Positions 8,361 to 16,847 are shown, counted from the first letter of the stretch. The stretch: 26,382 nt of DNA from UBA7236 sp964638865 (GCA_964638865.1 CAZXBG010000043.1:1-26382), one strand, 5' to 3'. Translations and numbers: made by a program. The notes: a model not told the origin generated them from the letters alone.

Positions 8361-9713
8361 TTATAATTCTTTTACCCTTGCTTTAAATTGTCTTCCTCTG
8401 TCTTCAAAATTTTCGAAAAGATCGAATGATGCACATGCAGGAGATAATAAAACAACATCGCCATTATTACCAAGTCGATATGCCATTTCCACACAATCTT
8501 TCATACTTTCCGTATTCACTAAAATATCAACCAGCTTACCGAAAGCTTCGTGAATTTTTGTATTATCAGCACCGAGACAAACAATTGCCTTTACTTTTTT
8601 TCTTACTAGTTCTGTTATGTGGGAATAATCATTTCCTTTATCAATTCCGCCAACTATCCAGATTACAGGATTATTTTGGCTTTCCAATGCAAACCAGGTA
8701 CTGTTTACATTTGTTGCTTTGGAATCGTTGACAAAAGAAATGCCGTGCACTTTTGCAACAAATTCGAGACGATGTTCCAATCCTTGAAAATCCATCAGAC
8801 TTTCGCGAATATTTTCGTTCTTAATACCAACTGCCTTCCCTGAAATGGCAGCTGCCATCGAGTTGTATTGGTTGTGTTTTCCTTGTAGCGCTAATTCGTT
8901 GATGGTCATGTTGAATTTGTTTTGGTTGAGTTGAATATTTAGAGTGTCACCGGAAATCCATCCACCTTCCCCAGAACGGTCATTCAGGGTAAAGGAAACA
9001 GAGGACAACGATGTGATTGTTTTATGATATTTTGGTTTTAATAATTCGTGTTCAATTACAGGATCATCGGCATTATAAAAAAAATAATCGCCCGGACCCT
9101 GATTCATGATGATGCGGAATTTGGAAGCGACATAATTTTCAAACTGATAATTATAACTATCGAGATGATCTGGTGTTATATTTAAAAGAACAGATATATA
9201 TGGTTTAAATGTTACGGTATCATCCAATTGAAAATTGCTGATTTCCAACACGTAATATTCGTGGTTGCCATTCGCAATTAATTCGGCAAAACTTTTACCG
9301 ATATTTCCTCCCATGGCGACATTCATTCCTGCTTTTTGTAATAAATGATAGGTTAATGATGTGCATGTTGACTTTCCATTACTTCCTGTTATTGCAATCA
9401 CTTTTCCGGAACAATATCTCCATGCAAATTCTATTTCGCCCACCACAGGAATATTGTGTTCCCGCACTTTTTTCATCACTTCGTATTTTTCCTGTATGCC
9501 CGGACTTTTTATTATTTCATCTGCGGAAAAAATTTTATCATAGGAATGTTTTCCTTCTTCAAATTCAATATTTTCCTTTTGTAATTTATTTTTATAGATA
9601 TCCTTAATAACACCTTTGTCGCTCACAAATACATCAAAACCTTTGCGTTTCGCAAGTATTGCTGCACCTGTTCCGCTTTCGCCGGAGCCTAATATGACAA
9701 TGCGTTTCGACAT
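8361..9713 (-). CDS. murD: UDP-MurNAc-L-alanine--D-glutamate ligase MurD
   Basis: MurD adds D-glutamate to UDP-MurNAc-L-Ala using ATP. The N-terminal Rossmann motif GSGESGTGAA (about residues 9-18), the P-loop GSNGKST (about 110-116), DHLDSY, the DSKATNVNST stretch and the C-terminal LLSPACASFDLF are all typical. Length 450 residues is standard. The ATG start codon directly abuts the TAA stop of mraY with no spacer, which implies coupled translation. Confidence 0.97.
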   Translation of the reverse strand: MSKRIVILGSGESGTGAAILAKRKGFDVFVSDKGVIKDIYKNKLQKENIEFEEGKHSYDKIFSADEIIKSPGIQEKYEVMKKVREHNIPVVGEIEFAWRYCSGKVIAITGSNGKSTCTSLTYHLLQKAGMNVAMGGNIGKSFAELIANGNHEYYVLEISNFQLDDTVTFKPYISVLLNITPDHLDSYNYQFENYVASKFRIIMNQGPGDYFFYNADDPVIEHELLKPKYHKTITSLSSVSFTLNDRSGEGGWISGDTLNIQLNQNKFNMTINELALQGKHNQYNSMAAAISGKAVGIKNENIRESLMDFQGLEHRLEFVAKVHGISFVNDSKATNVNSTWFALESQNNPVIWIVGGIDKGNDYSHITELVRKKVKAIVCLGADNTKIHEAFGKLVDILVNTESMKDCVEMAYRLGNNGDVVLLSPACASFDLFENFEDRGRQFKARVKEL

Positions 9714-11018
9714 TTATCTCACCTTGAGTGTTACTACTGAAATAATTGCTAATAATATTGTGATGATCCAAAAACGTGTTACAATTTTTGTTTCAAACAT
9801 TCCTTTTTTCTGATAATGATGGTGTAAAGGGCTCATTAAAAAAACTCTTTTCCCTGTTCCGTATTTTCTTCTGGTATATTTAAAATAAAATACCTGAATC
9901 ATCACACTGAGATTTTCCACGAGAAATATTCCGCATAAAACAGGGATCAATAATTCTTTTCTGGTTGCAATTGCGAGTGAAGCAATAATTCCACCAATGG
10001 TTAAACTTCCTGTATCACCCATAAATACTTGTGCGGGAAATGCATTATACCAAAGAAAACCGATACAGGCACCAATTAATGCGGCGCTGAATACCACTAA
10101 TTCGCCCGAATCCGGTATATACATAATATTTAAATAATCGCTGAGAATTGCGTTACCGGCTATGTAGGCAAAAATGGTAAGCGTGATCACAATTATTACA
10201 GAAGTGCCTGCAGCTAATCCATCCAAACCATCGGTAAGATTTGCTCCATTCGAAACTGCAGTAATAATTATAATAATAATTATAATGAATACCAGTGGAA
10301 ATAACCAAACCTTAGTACTATCATTAGCCCAACTCACCAGCCATTCATAATCGAATTCATTATTTTTCACGAGGGGAATTGTTGATTTTGTGGAACGCGT
10401 GTCATGACTTAAAAAACGCTCATCGTCTTTATCCATAATTCCATTACCTTCTAAACGAACATCATTTGCATCGTAGGTTTCTAATGGCCTTCCAACTGCA
10501 TGACCATTTTCCACTTCATAAACATAAATATGATCGTAATCCCGCAATTTAATATCATCAGAAAAATAAAGAACTAAACCAACTATAGTTCCCAATCCCA
10601 CCTGACCCATTAATTTGAATTTCGCACGCAAACCTTCTTTATTTTTTTTGAATACCTTGATATAATCATCTAAAAATCCGATCAATCCCATCCACACAGT
10701 TACAATAAGCATGAGAATGACATAAATATTTTTCAGATCTGCTAATAATAAAACCGGAATTAATAATGCGGCAATAATGATGAGTCCTCCCATTGTTGGA
10801 GTTCCTTTTTTGCTAAGCTGTCCTTCTAATCCGAGGTCGCGAACCGCTTCGCCAATTTGTTGTTTCTGTAAATATTTAATGATCCATTTACCAATGATGA
10901 TAGATATGATCAGGGATAATAAAACAGCCATTCCGGCGCGAAAGGACAAATACTGAAACAATCCCGCACCCGGAAAATCATATTTTTCATCCAACCAATT
11001 AAATAAATAATATAACAT
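9714..11018 (-). CDS. mraY: Phospho-MurNAc-pentapeptide transferase MraY
   Basis: MraY moves phospho-MurNAc-pentapeptide from UDP to undecaprenyl phosphate, making lipid I in the cytoplasmic membrane. Motifs seen are KKGTPTMGG (about residues 70-78), the DDYIKVF aspartate pair (about 117-118), NLTDGLDG (about 260-267), FMGDTGSL and the SPLHHHYQKKG histidine motif. At 434 residues it is longer than the roughly 360 of E. coli. The extra length is a polar, charged stretch at about residues 155-225 between two membrane segments, an insert seen in Bacteroidota homologues. The start ATG shares one base with the murE stop (TAATG). Confidence 0.97.
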   Translation of the reverse strand: MLYYLFNWLDEKYDFPGAGLFQYLSFRAGMAVLLSLIISIIIGKWIIKYLQKQQIGEAVRDLGLEGQLSKKGTPTMGGLIIIAALLIPVLLLADLKNIYVILMLIVTVWMGLIGFLDDYIKVFKKNKEGLRAKFKLMGQVGLGTIVGLVLYFSDDIKLRDYDHIYVYEVENGHAVGRPLETYDANDVRLEGNGIMDKDDERFLSHDTRSTKSTIPLVKNNEFDYEWLVSWANDSTKVWLFPLVFIIIIIIIITAVSNGANLTDGLDGLAAGTSVIIVITLTIFAYIAGNAILSDYLNIMYIPDSGELVVFSAALIGACIGFLWYNAFPAQVFMGDTGSLTIGGIIASLAIATRKELLIPVLCGIFLVENLSVMIQVFYFKYTRRKYGTGKRVFLMSPLHHHYQKKGMFETKIVTRFWIITILLAIISVVTLKVR

Positions 11019-12487
11019 TATCTCGAAAGGGTTTTAAAGGTTTCCGAAAGCACTTTTTTATCGTCGAAGGGATATTTAATTCCTTTTATTTCCTGGTATT
11101 TTTCGTGACCCTTTCCTGCAACACAAATAACATCACCACGTTTTGCCAACATCACTGCAGTTTTAATTGCTTCTCTCCTATCTACTATGGAAAGTGTTTT
11201 TTTGCGCAAATCAGCTTCAATTCCCGATTCCATTTCCTGAATTATAATTTCCGGTTGTTCGCTGCGCGGATTATCAGAAGTGAGAATAATTTTATCACTT
11301 AATTTTGCGGCAACCTTTGCCATAATCGGTCTTTTCGTTTTATCGCGATCGCCACCACAACCAACAACCGTTAATAATTGTTGTTCGTTTTTTAACATGG
11401 ATCTTACGGTAGATAATAATTTTTCCACGGCATCGGGAGTATGTGCATAATCAATAACTCCGGTAATTTCTTCCACTGCAGAATAAATAACATCAAATCT
11501 TCCTTCCACGGCAGTTTGTTTACTCAAAGCAGAAAGCACTTCATTTTTATCAAATCCCAATAAGCGACCTATTGCATACACGGATAATAAATTCCACGCA
11601 TTAAATTCCCCCAACAAATGGGAATGAAATTCTACTCCGTCCAAATTCAAAACAAGACCGGAAATAACATTTTCTTTAATTCTTGCAGTGTAATCCGCAG
11701 AACCTTTTACGGAAAAGGTAAATTTTTGTGCTTTACAGTTTTGCAACATCACTGTAGCATTTTTATCATCCGCATTTACTAAAGCAAAAGCAGTTTTATC
11801 GAGATTGTCGAAAAACATTTTTTTTGCTGCGATATATTTATCGAAAGTTTTGTGATAATCTAAATGATCATGTGTGATATTTGTAAAAGCAGCGCCTGAA
11901 AATTTTAATCCTGCGATACGTTTTTGATGTGCAGCGTGGGAACTCACTTCCATAAATACATAATCGCAACCGGCTTCCACCATTTGAGATAATAAATTAT
12001 TTAATTGAACAGGGTCAGGAGTTGTATGCGTGGATGGAATTATAGTATCCTGAATTTTATTCTCTACTGTGGAAATTAATCCGACTTTAAATCCAAGATC
12101 TTTTAGTAAATTGTAACACAAAGTTGCTACGGAAGTTTTTCCATTTGTTCCGGTAATTCCAACTAATTTCAAATGTTCCGTGGGCGAATCATAAAATTTA
12201 TGTGCCGTTTTACCCAGTGCCTCAGATGCATCAGCTACTACAAAAATTAATTCTGCATTTGCATTTTGAATTGTATGTTCCCCAATTATTGCAACTGCGC
12301 CGAGCTCCAATGCTTTCGGAATAAAATCGTGACCATCTGCTGCTGTTCCTTTTACAGCAACAAATAAATAACCCGGCTTTACATTCCGGCTATCGGCAGC
12401 AATTCCGGTAATTTCGATCTTGTTGAGATCGTTTACACCGGAATTAGTGAATTTAACAACAGATAATATTTCCTTTAATTTTTTCAA
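11018..12487 (-). CDS. murE: UDP-MurNAc-tripeptide synthetase MurE (meso-DAP type)
   Basis: MurE adds the third residue to UDP-MurNAc-L-Ala-D-Glu with ATP. The P-loop GTNGKTS (about residues 113-119), THDHLDYH and GCGGDRDKTKRPIM are Mur-ligase motifs. DNPR (about 405-408) is the signature of meso-diaminopimelate-specific enzymes; lysine enzymes carry a different tetrad. The 489-residue length is normal. The start is a TTG at 12487 that overlaps the ftsI stop by four bases (TTGA), and the resulting MKKLKEILS N-terminus is the expected one for the family. No better in-frame ATG lies nearby. Weak start plus overlap suggests translation depends on coupling to ftsI. Confidence 0.96.
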   Translation of the reverse strand: MKKLKEILSVVKFTNSGVNDLNKIEITGIAADSRNVKPGYLFVAVKGTAADGHDFIPKALELGAVAIIGEHTIQNANAELIFVVADASEALGKTAHKFYDSPTEHLKLVGITGTNGKTSVATLCYNLLKDLGFKVGLISTVENKIQDTIIPSTHTTPDPVQLNNLLSQMVEAGCDYVFMEVSSHAAHQKRIAGLKFSGAAFTNITHDHLDYHKTFDKYIAAKKMFFDNLDKTAFALVNADDKNATVMLQNCKAQKFTFSVKGSADYTARIKENVISGLVLNLDGVEFHSHLLGEFNAWNLLSVYAIGRLLGFDKNEVLSALSKQTAVEGRFDVIYSAVEEITGVIDYAHTPDAVEKLLSTVRSMLKNEQQLLTVVGCGGDRDKTKRPIMAKVAAKLSDKIILTSDNPRSEQPEIIIQEMESGIEADLRKKTLSIVDRREAIKTAVMLAKRGDVICVAGKGHEKYQEIKGIKYPFDDKKVLSETFKTLSR

Positions 12488-14571
12488 TTCAATTGTATGC
12501 TTACGTAGGTTCCTTTATAAATTGCCTGCCCTGATTCAATACTTTGTGATGTTACTTTACCACTTCCGCTCACTCCTACTTTTAATCCGCTGGTTTCCAA
12601 TAAATACATGGCATCGCGCAAACCCATTCCTTTAACATTGGGCATTGTATATTGATAGGTTTTAATTAATTCGTGGGTAGAGGTTTTTCCCGTTGTATTT
12701 AATGCAATCCATTCTTCATTATCATTAAATGTTTCATTTACATTTAGCCATTTTAAAATCTGGCGGAAATCAAATGCATTTCCTTTTGCGGTTGCTGTAA
12801 CTCCAACGTAAGAAGTATCAGCCATATTTACCGGTTCGCGCATATTAATAAAATGAGAATACACCTTATCAGAAATTTCTCTGAAAACCGGAGCGGAAAC
12901 ATAACCGCCATAATATACCGGGCTATTGGGATCGCTCACCACAACTATAATGGAATATTTGGGATTTTCATAAGGAAAATATCCTGCAAAACTTGCAAGG
13001 TGATTATTAGTATAAACTTTATTCTCCAATAATTGAGCCGTACCGGTTTTTCCTGCAAATTGATAATAATCATTTTTTAAATGTTTTGCAGTACCACTAT
13101 CAACCACTGCAAGCATACATTGCTGCAATTGTTCAACCGTATTTTTTGAGCAAAGTTTTTCATTTAAAACAATTGGTTCAAATTCATTAACTGTTGTACC
13201 ATATTGTTGCGTTTCCTGAACCAAATAAGGTTTCATCATTTTACCATCATTTGCAATGCCATTATAAAATGTGAGTAATTGCAATGGTGTTACCGTTAAT
13301 TCATATCCAACGCTCATCCAGGGAATAGTAGTTTTATACCACAATTCTTTATCCTTAGGATCTTTTTTAAAATAGGGTTTTGGTTCTCCGCTAATTTCAA
13401 TTCCGGTTTTATTTGCAATACCTGATTGTATTAGATGATCTACATATTTTTGTGGTTCTTTTTGATAATATTCGTATGCCAATCGGGAAATTCCAACATT
13501 GGAAGAAAGTGCAAATGCCGTTTCCACAGTTACATTTCTTCTGCTGTGTGGTTCGCTATCGCGCATGGTTCTATCTGCAAATAATAAGGTTCCCTGGTTC
13601 AGATCCACATGATCATGAATAGATAATCCATCTTCCAGCAAACACATCAGTGTAAATAATTTCCAGGTTGAACCCGGCTCTACACGAGTGGAAATTGCAT
13701 AGTTATAATCCTCTTTATATTGTCCAACAGTTGTTCGTGTTAAATTTGCGATCGCTTTTATTTTTCCCGTTTTCACTTCCATTACAATTGCAGTTCCCCA
13801 TGCGGCATCATTTTTAACTAATGATCTGCGCAGAGCAGTTTCTGTAATATCTTGCATATTAATATCGAGCGTTGTTATCACGTCCACTCCATCAACAGGA
13901 TCCACTTCATTTTTATCGCTTATAGGCATCCAGCTTCCACCGGCAATTTTGCGCATTAATGTATATCCTTCCTTTCCGGTAAGTAAAGTATCGTATGTTC
14001 CTTCCAAACCAATTTTTCTTCCATCTTTTACATATCCTATGGTTCTGTTAGCAAGACTGTTATAAGGATACGCGCGATTTTCAATTTGTTCTGTAATTAA
14101 TCCGCCGCGATTTTTTCCAAGGCGATATAATGCAAAATTTTCCAATTTTTGTTTTTGCGGAAGTGTTGCTTTTTTATATATTTCTATATAACGTTTTTTT
14201 TGCTTACGCGCCTGCGTAATTTTTTGTTTGTATTGCGCTGCAGTTTTATCGCGAAATAAATTTGCCAATTGAATGGAAAGAGAATCAATATTCTTTTTAA
14301 AATCTGCATCATTTGGCGCAACAGGATCCATATAAATTTTATAATAGGGAAATGATGTTGCAAGAATATCGTGGTGTTCCGACATGATGCTTCCACGTTT
14401 AGGTTCAATCGCCTGTGTGCGCACTCTTGCACTATCGGCCATTGCGCGATATTTATCTCCTTGCACAAATTGTATATTAATTATTTGTGCAGTGATACCC
14501 AACCCAAGCACAACAAATGCTGCAAGCGCAAGATATAATCTCCATAATATGTCTTTTTTAGTGTTGTCCAC
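12484..14571 (-). CDS. ftsI: Septal transpeptidase FtsI (PBP3) with PASTA domain
   Basis: FtsI is the class B penicillin-binding protein that cross-links septal peptidoglycan as partner of FtsW. There is one N-terminal membrane helix, then a dimerisation domain and the transpeptidase domain. Active-site motifs, numbered from my chosen start, are STWK (about 301-304), SSN (about 356-358) and KTGT (about 508-511). The last 50 or so residues, beginning MPNVKGMGLRDAMYLL, form one PASTA domain. I place the start at the GTG at 14571, giving a product beginning DNTKKDILWRLYL after the initiator Met (695 residues). This overlaps the ftsL-like gene by only 14 bases. An upstream ATG at 14640 would add 23 odd basic residues and overlap that gene by 83 bases, so it is less likely. 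Confidence 0.95.
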   Translation of the reverse strand: MDNTKKDILWRLYLALAAFVVLGLGITAQIINIQFVQGDKYRAMADSARVRTQAIEPKRGSIMSEHHDILATSFPYYKIYMDPVAPNDADFKKNIDSLSIQLANLFRDKTAAQYKQKITQARKQKKRYIEIYKKATLPQKQKLENFALYRLGKNRGGLITEQIENRAYPYNSLANRTIGYVKDGRKIGLEGTYDTLLTGKEGYTLMRKIAGGSWMPISDKNEVDPVDGVDVITTLDINMQDITETALRRSLVKNDAAWGTAIVMEVKTGKIKAIANLTRTTVGQYKEDYNYAISTRVEPGSTWKLFTLMCLLEDGLSIHDHVDLNQGTLLFADRTMRDSEPHSRRNVTVETAFALSSNVGISRLAYEYYQKEPQKYVDHLIQSGIANKTGIEISGEPKPYFKKDPKDKELWYKTTIPWMSVGYELTVTPLQLLTFYNGIANDGKMMKPYLVQETQQYGTTVNEFEPIVLNEKLCSKNTVEQLQQCMLAVVDSGTAKHLKNDYYQFAGKTGTAQLLENKVYTNNHLASFAGYFPYENPKYSIIVVVSDPNSPVYYGGYVSAPVFREISDKVYSHFINMREPVNMADTSYVGVTATAKGNAFDFRQILKWLNVNETFNDNEEWIALNTTGKTSTHELIKTYQYTMPNVKGMGLRDAMYLLETSGLKVGVSGSGKVTSQSIESGQAIYKGTYVSIQLN

Positions 14572-14923
14572 TTTTTGCTTTAATTGTATATGGCGGATGT
14601 GATAATTCCTGCATTTGTAATGTGTCAACCATTTTTGCAACGGTGCTTTGTCTGCTGTGTTGTGTCAGCGAATCGCGAGTTGCATTATAGTAATATTGTT
14701 TTTCCAGCAATTGCTGATTTACTGTTCTTATTTCTCTTTCCATTTCTACGCCCCGGTGATTATTCCAGATATAAAATATACCGATCACTACTACAAATAA
14801 GAAATAGGGGATATTATTAATAAGTCTTTCCAATCTGAAAAAAGAAACCTCGTCAAACGATTTCAGCATACCTGAAAGGGTTCGTTTTTGTTCGGCGGGT
14901 TGTTTTTTTTCGGTTGGGTTCAT
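14558..14923 (-). CDS. FtsL-like divisome protein
   Basis: This 121-residue bitopic protein sits exactly where ftsL belongs, between rsmH and ftsI. A polar cytoplasmic stretch of about 37 residues (with SFDEVSFFRLERLI) leads into one transmembrane helix at about residues 39-56. A short periplasmic segment with coiled-coil character follows (EMEREIRTVNQQLLEKQYYY). FtsL bridges FtsQ/FtsB to FtsW/FtsI and is very poorly conserved, so the call rests on topology, size and position. In Bacteroidota such proteins are often annotated as FtsL-like. The product ends just inside the ftsI start. Confidence 0.85.
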   Translation of the reverse strand: MNPTEKKQPAEQKRTLSGMLKSFDEVSFFRLERLINNIPYFLFVVVIGIFYIWNNHRGVEMEREIRTVNQQLLEKQYYYNATRDSLTQHSRQSTVAKMVDTLQMQELSHPPYTIKAKSGQH

Positions 14924-14950
14924 TTTATTTTATTGTTCATTTTTCATTCG

Positions 14951-15020
14951 TGCTCTTGGCCGCATCTTTTATCTTCCCAAAGAGGAGGACATTACGGTGG
15001 CGATACTTCGAACTTTCTGC
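14951..15020. repeat. Dispersed intergenic repeat, copy A
   Basis: This stretch in the gap between rsmH and the ftsL-like gene closely matches 22016-22090 in the pgk-gap gap. Shared blocks, in order, are CATCTTTTATCTT, CCCAA, GACATTA, GGTGGCGAT and a final TGCA, with small differences between. Both copies have the same orientation relative to the flanking minus-strand genes. The gap is unusual inside a tightly packed operon, so this copy looks inserted or retained for a reason. It is not part of any credible reading frame. Confidence 0.7.
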
Positions 15021-15043
15021 ATGAGAATTTCCTTTTCATTCTT

Positions 15044-15976
15044 TCATTCCTTAATTCCCACTCTCAATTTTGCACTGCGTGATCTTGGGTTTTCTTTTAT
15101 TTCATTTATACCGGGTAATAATGGTTTTTTTGTGAGTGATTTAAAGGGAATTATTTTTCTTCCCATCATATCGCCCTCATTTTCGCCGAAAACATTTCCT
15201 GTTTTTATCAGGTTTTTTACCATTCTGTCTTCGAGGGAATGATAACTTAACACTACTAATCTTCCGCCCGGTATTAATAATTGTGTTGTACTTTCCAACA
15301 TTTCGCGCAAGGCACCCATTTCATCGTTTACTGCTATGCGCACTGCTTGAAATACGGTTGACAAATAAGGACTATGTTCTCCTTTTACAACGGTTAAAAC
15401 AATATTTTTAAATTCGCCCGTTGTTGTAATTCCTCTGCCGCCGTTTTGTTTCATTTTTGTTCTTGCGTTTATGATAATATGTGCGAGTTGTTTTGAATTT
15501 CGCACTTCGCCATAAAGGCTGAACATATTTCTCAACTGATCTTCCGTATAATTATTTATCACATCGAATGCGGAAATGGATTGATTATTATTCATGCGCA
15601 TATCGAGCGGACCATCGAAACGCACAGAAAATCCGCGTTCGCCTTCATCAAATTGGTGGGAGCTTACACCCAGGTCGGCGAGAATTCCATCCACTTGAGT
15701 TACTCCGGACACCCGCAGAAATTTCTGTATATAGCGAAAATTCTGCGGGATGAAGGTCACTTGTTCGTTAGCGCTGAACTCGTTGATGTAATTTTTTTCT
15801 GCATCCGGATCCTGGTCGAAACAAAAAACTTTTCCTTTGTTGCTGAGATTTTTTAAGATCTCTCTGGTGTGGCCGCCACCGCCAAAGGTGACATCCACAT
15901 AAATTCCGTCGCGGTTTGTGATCAGATTTTCAATGCTTGTATGTAAAAGAACGGGTATGTGGTATGTTGCACTCAT
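15044..15976 (-). CDS. rsmH: 16S rRNA (cytosine-1402-N4)-methyltransferase RsmH
   Basis: RsmH (MraW) methylates N4 of cytosine 1402 in 16S rRNA in the decoding centre, using S-adenosylmethionine. The opening YHIPVLLHTSIENL, the SAM-binding loop VTFGGGGHTREIL (about residues 28-40), DLGVSSHQFDEGERGFSVR-type sequence and YHSLEDRMVK are family signatures. The C-terminal RSRSAKLRVG ending is also typical. Its 310 residues are the usual length. The start ATG overlaps the mraZ stop by four bases, and it is the second gene of the dcw operon. Confidence 0.97.
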   Translation of the reverse strand: MSATYHIPVLLHTSIENLITNRDGIYVDVTFGGGGHTREILKNLSNKGKVFCFDQDPDAEKNYINEFSANEQVTFIPQNFRYIQKFLRVSGVTQVDGILADLGVSSHQFDEGERGFSVRFDGPLDMRMNNNQSISAFDVINNYTEDQLRNMFSLYGEVRNSKQLAHIIINARTKMKQNGGRGITTTGEFKNIVLTVVKGEHSPYLSTVFQAVRIAVNDEMGALREMLESTTQLLIPGGRLVVLSYHSLEDRMVKNLIKTGNVFGENEGDMMGRKIIPFKSLTKKPLLPGINEIKENPRSRSAKLRVGIKE

Positions 15977-16428
15977 ATACCATATTTACTTCTCACTTTT
16001 TCTGATAATTGCTGATATTGGTTTGCATCCATTTTCATGAATTTTTCACGGAAACGCTCCATACTCCACACTGCAACCTTGTTTTTCATGCACACCATGA
16101 TGATGTCTTTGCTGATTCCCGCATGCTGTAAATGCAATTTTGGAATCAGCACCCTGTCGGAAGAATCGATATTTAAAATGGCTGTTCCACTATAAAACTG
16201 TGTTTTGTAATCGCGATCCTCCTCCGAATTCTCCTGAATCTTGCTCACATTGTCCATTTCTGTGTAGAATTCACTTTGCGGGTATAGATAAAGGCATGGG
16301 TCGATTCCGCGTGTAACCACGAACTTTCCGGCGTCATCTCCTGTAAGCTGAGTAAGCAACCCGGCAGGCACACGAATGCGCTGTTTTGTATCGAGGGTAC
16401 ACTCATATTCACCTATCAGGAAAGCCAT
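15973..16428 (-). CDS. mraZ: Transcriptional regulator MraZ
   Basis: MraZ is the small ring-forming DNA-binding protein that heads the dcw operon and, in the species studied, represses its own operon by binding short direct repeats before the gene. The 151 residues hold two SpoVT/AbrB-like halves. The first shows DTKQRIRVPAGL near the N-terminus and the second shows DSSDRVLIPK. The ATG start follows an A-rich leader. Candidate operator repeats lie 46-120 bases upstream at 16474-16547, so autoregulation is plausible. Confidence 0.96.
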   Translation of the reverse strand: MAFLIGEYECTLDTKQRIRVPAGLLTQLTGDDAGKFVVTRGIDPCLYLYPQSEFYTEMDNVSKIQENSEEDRDYKTQFYSGTAILNIDSSDRVLIPKLHLQHAGISKDIIMVCMKNKVAVWSMERFREKFMKMDANQYQQLSEKVRSKYGI

Positions 16429-16473
16429 TTTTTGGTTTTTGTGTTAATTTGAACGTAAACCTAGGTTTTTTAT

Positions 16474-16498
16474 TACACTTTTGTACACATTTGTACAC
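16474..16498 (-). promoter_or_regulatory. Candidate MraZ operator: TACAC repeats at 10-base spacing
   Basis: TACAC occurs at 16474-16478, 16484-16488 and 16494-16498, exactly 10 bases apart. On the mraZ strand this reads as three GTGTA repeats on one face of the helix, 46-70 bases before the mraZ start. Known MraZ sites are sets of short G-rich direct repeats with about 10-base spacing (TGGGN in E. coli, AAAGTG-type in mycoplasmas). The match in architecture, position and GTG core is seen directly; that MraZ binds here is inference. Confidence 0.6.
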
Positions 16499-16518
16499 CG
16501 AGAAGCCAAAAAAATTTG

Positions 16519-16547
16519 TGCACAGTAAATGCACATAGGTTATGCAC
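16519..16547 (-). promoter_or_regulatory. Second set of TGCAC repeats upstream of mraZ
   Basis: TGCAC occurs at 16519-16523, 16530-16534 and 16543-16547, that is GTGCA on the mraZ strand, spaced 11 and 13 bases apart. It lies just upstream of the 10-base TACAC array and shares its GTG core. It may extend the MraZ operator or bind another regulator. I found no exact TAnnTTTG promoter box nearby, so the operon promoter itself is not placed. Confidence 0.4.
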
Positions 16548-16648
16548 AAATGTTAGGATACAGATATTGTGGTTTTTATTGGACAGACAACATGTCAAAT
16601 TATCAACCACAATTTACCAGTAATTACAAAAACTGAAAGCAAACCTTA

Positions 16649-16681
16649 AAAAATGCATGAAATGGCATAATATGCATTTTT
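16649..16681. other. Perfect inverted repeat upstream of mraZ
   Basis: The arms AAAAATGCAT and ATGCATTTTT pair perfectly around 13 bases. The 5' A-run and 3' T-run make this look like a weak bidirectional terminator that could insulate the dcw promoter from the neighbouring transposase remnant. A dimeric regulator's operator is the other reading. Confidence 0.45.
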
Positions 16682-16825
16682 GAACGTATTTTTAATGTGT
16701 GGTGAGATATAAGCACAGCAATGGATAGAAGATGGTTGAGTTATGATTCCGGCGGGATGGTGACTAGAAAATAATCATTAGTGACTATACTGAATGATAG
16801 ATTTTAATCGATTTCACGGGGAATG

Positions 16826-16847
16826 TCCTAGCAGGGTTCTTGCCTCC
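16826..16847 (+). repeat. Left inverted repeat flanking the RAYT remnant
   Basis: This 22-base stretch, with core GCAGGGTTCTTG at 16831-16842, is the reverse complement of 17561-17582 at 19 of 22 positions. The two arms enclose the transposase remnant. RAYT genes are typically bordered by REP palindromes in inverted orientation, and these arms fit that pattern. Confidence 0.7.

Larger units (their letters stand above)
16429..16825. other. Intergenic region between mraZ and the RAYT remnant
   Basis: No gene is supported. The mraZ-proximal half holds the two GTG-repeat sets. Beyond them lies a perfect 10-base-pair inverted repeat (AAAAATGCAT at 16649-16658, ATGCATTTTT at 16672-16681, 13-base loop). 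Its A-run and T-run could make it a two-way terminator or an operator. From about 16682 to 16825 I see only a weak stem around 16776-16799 and nothing coding. Confidence 0.5.

Noticed and set aside
14572..14640. N-terminal extension of FtsI from the ATG at 14640
   Set aside because: It would overlap the ftsL-like gene by 83 bases and add a basic stretch not expected before the membrane helix. The GTG at 14571 fits better.
16456..16463. Promoter -7 box for mraZ (TAGGTTTA on the minus strand)
   Set aside because: It matches TAnnTTTG at all fixed positions but the last, and no TTTG-like -33 element lies at the expected distance, so I do not call it.
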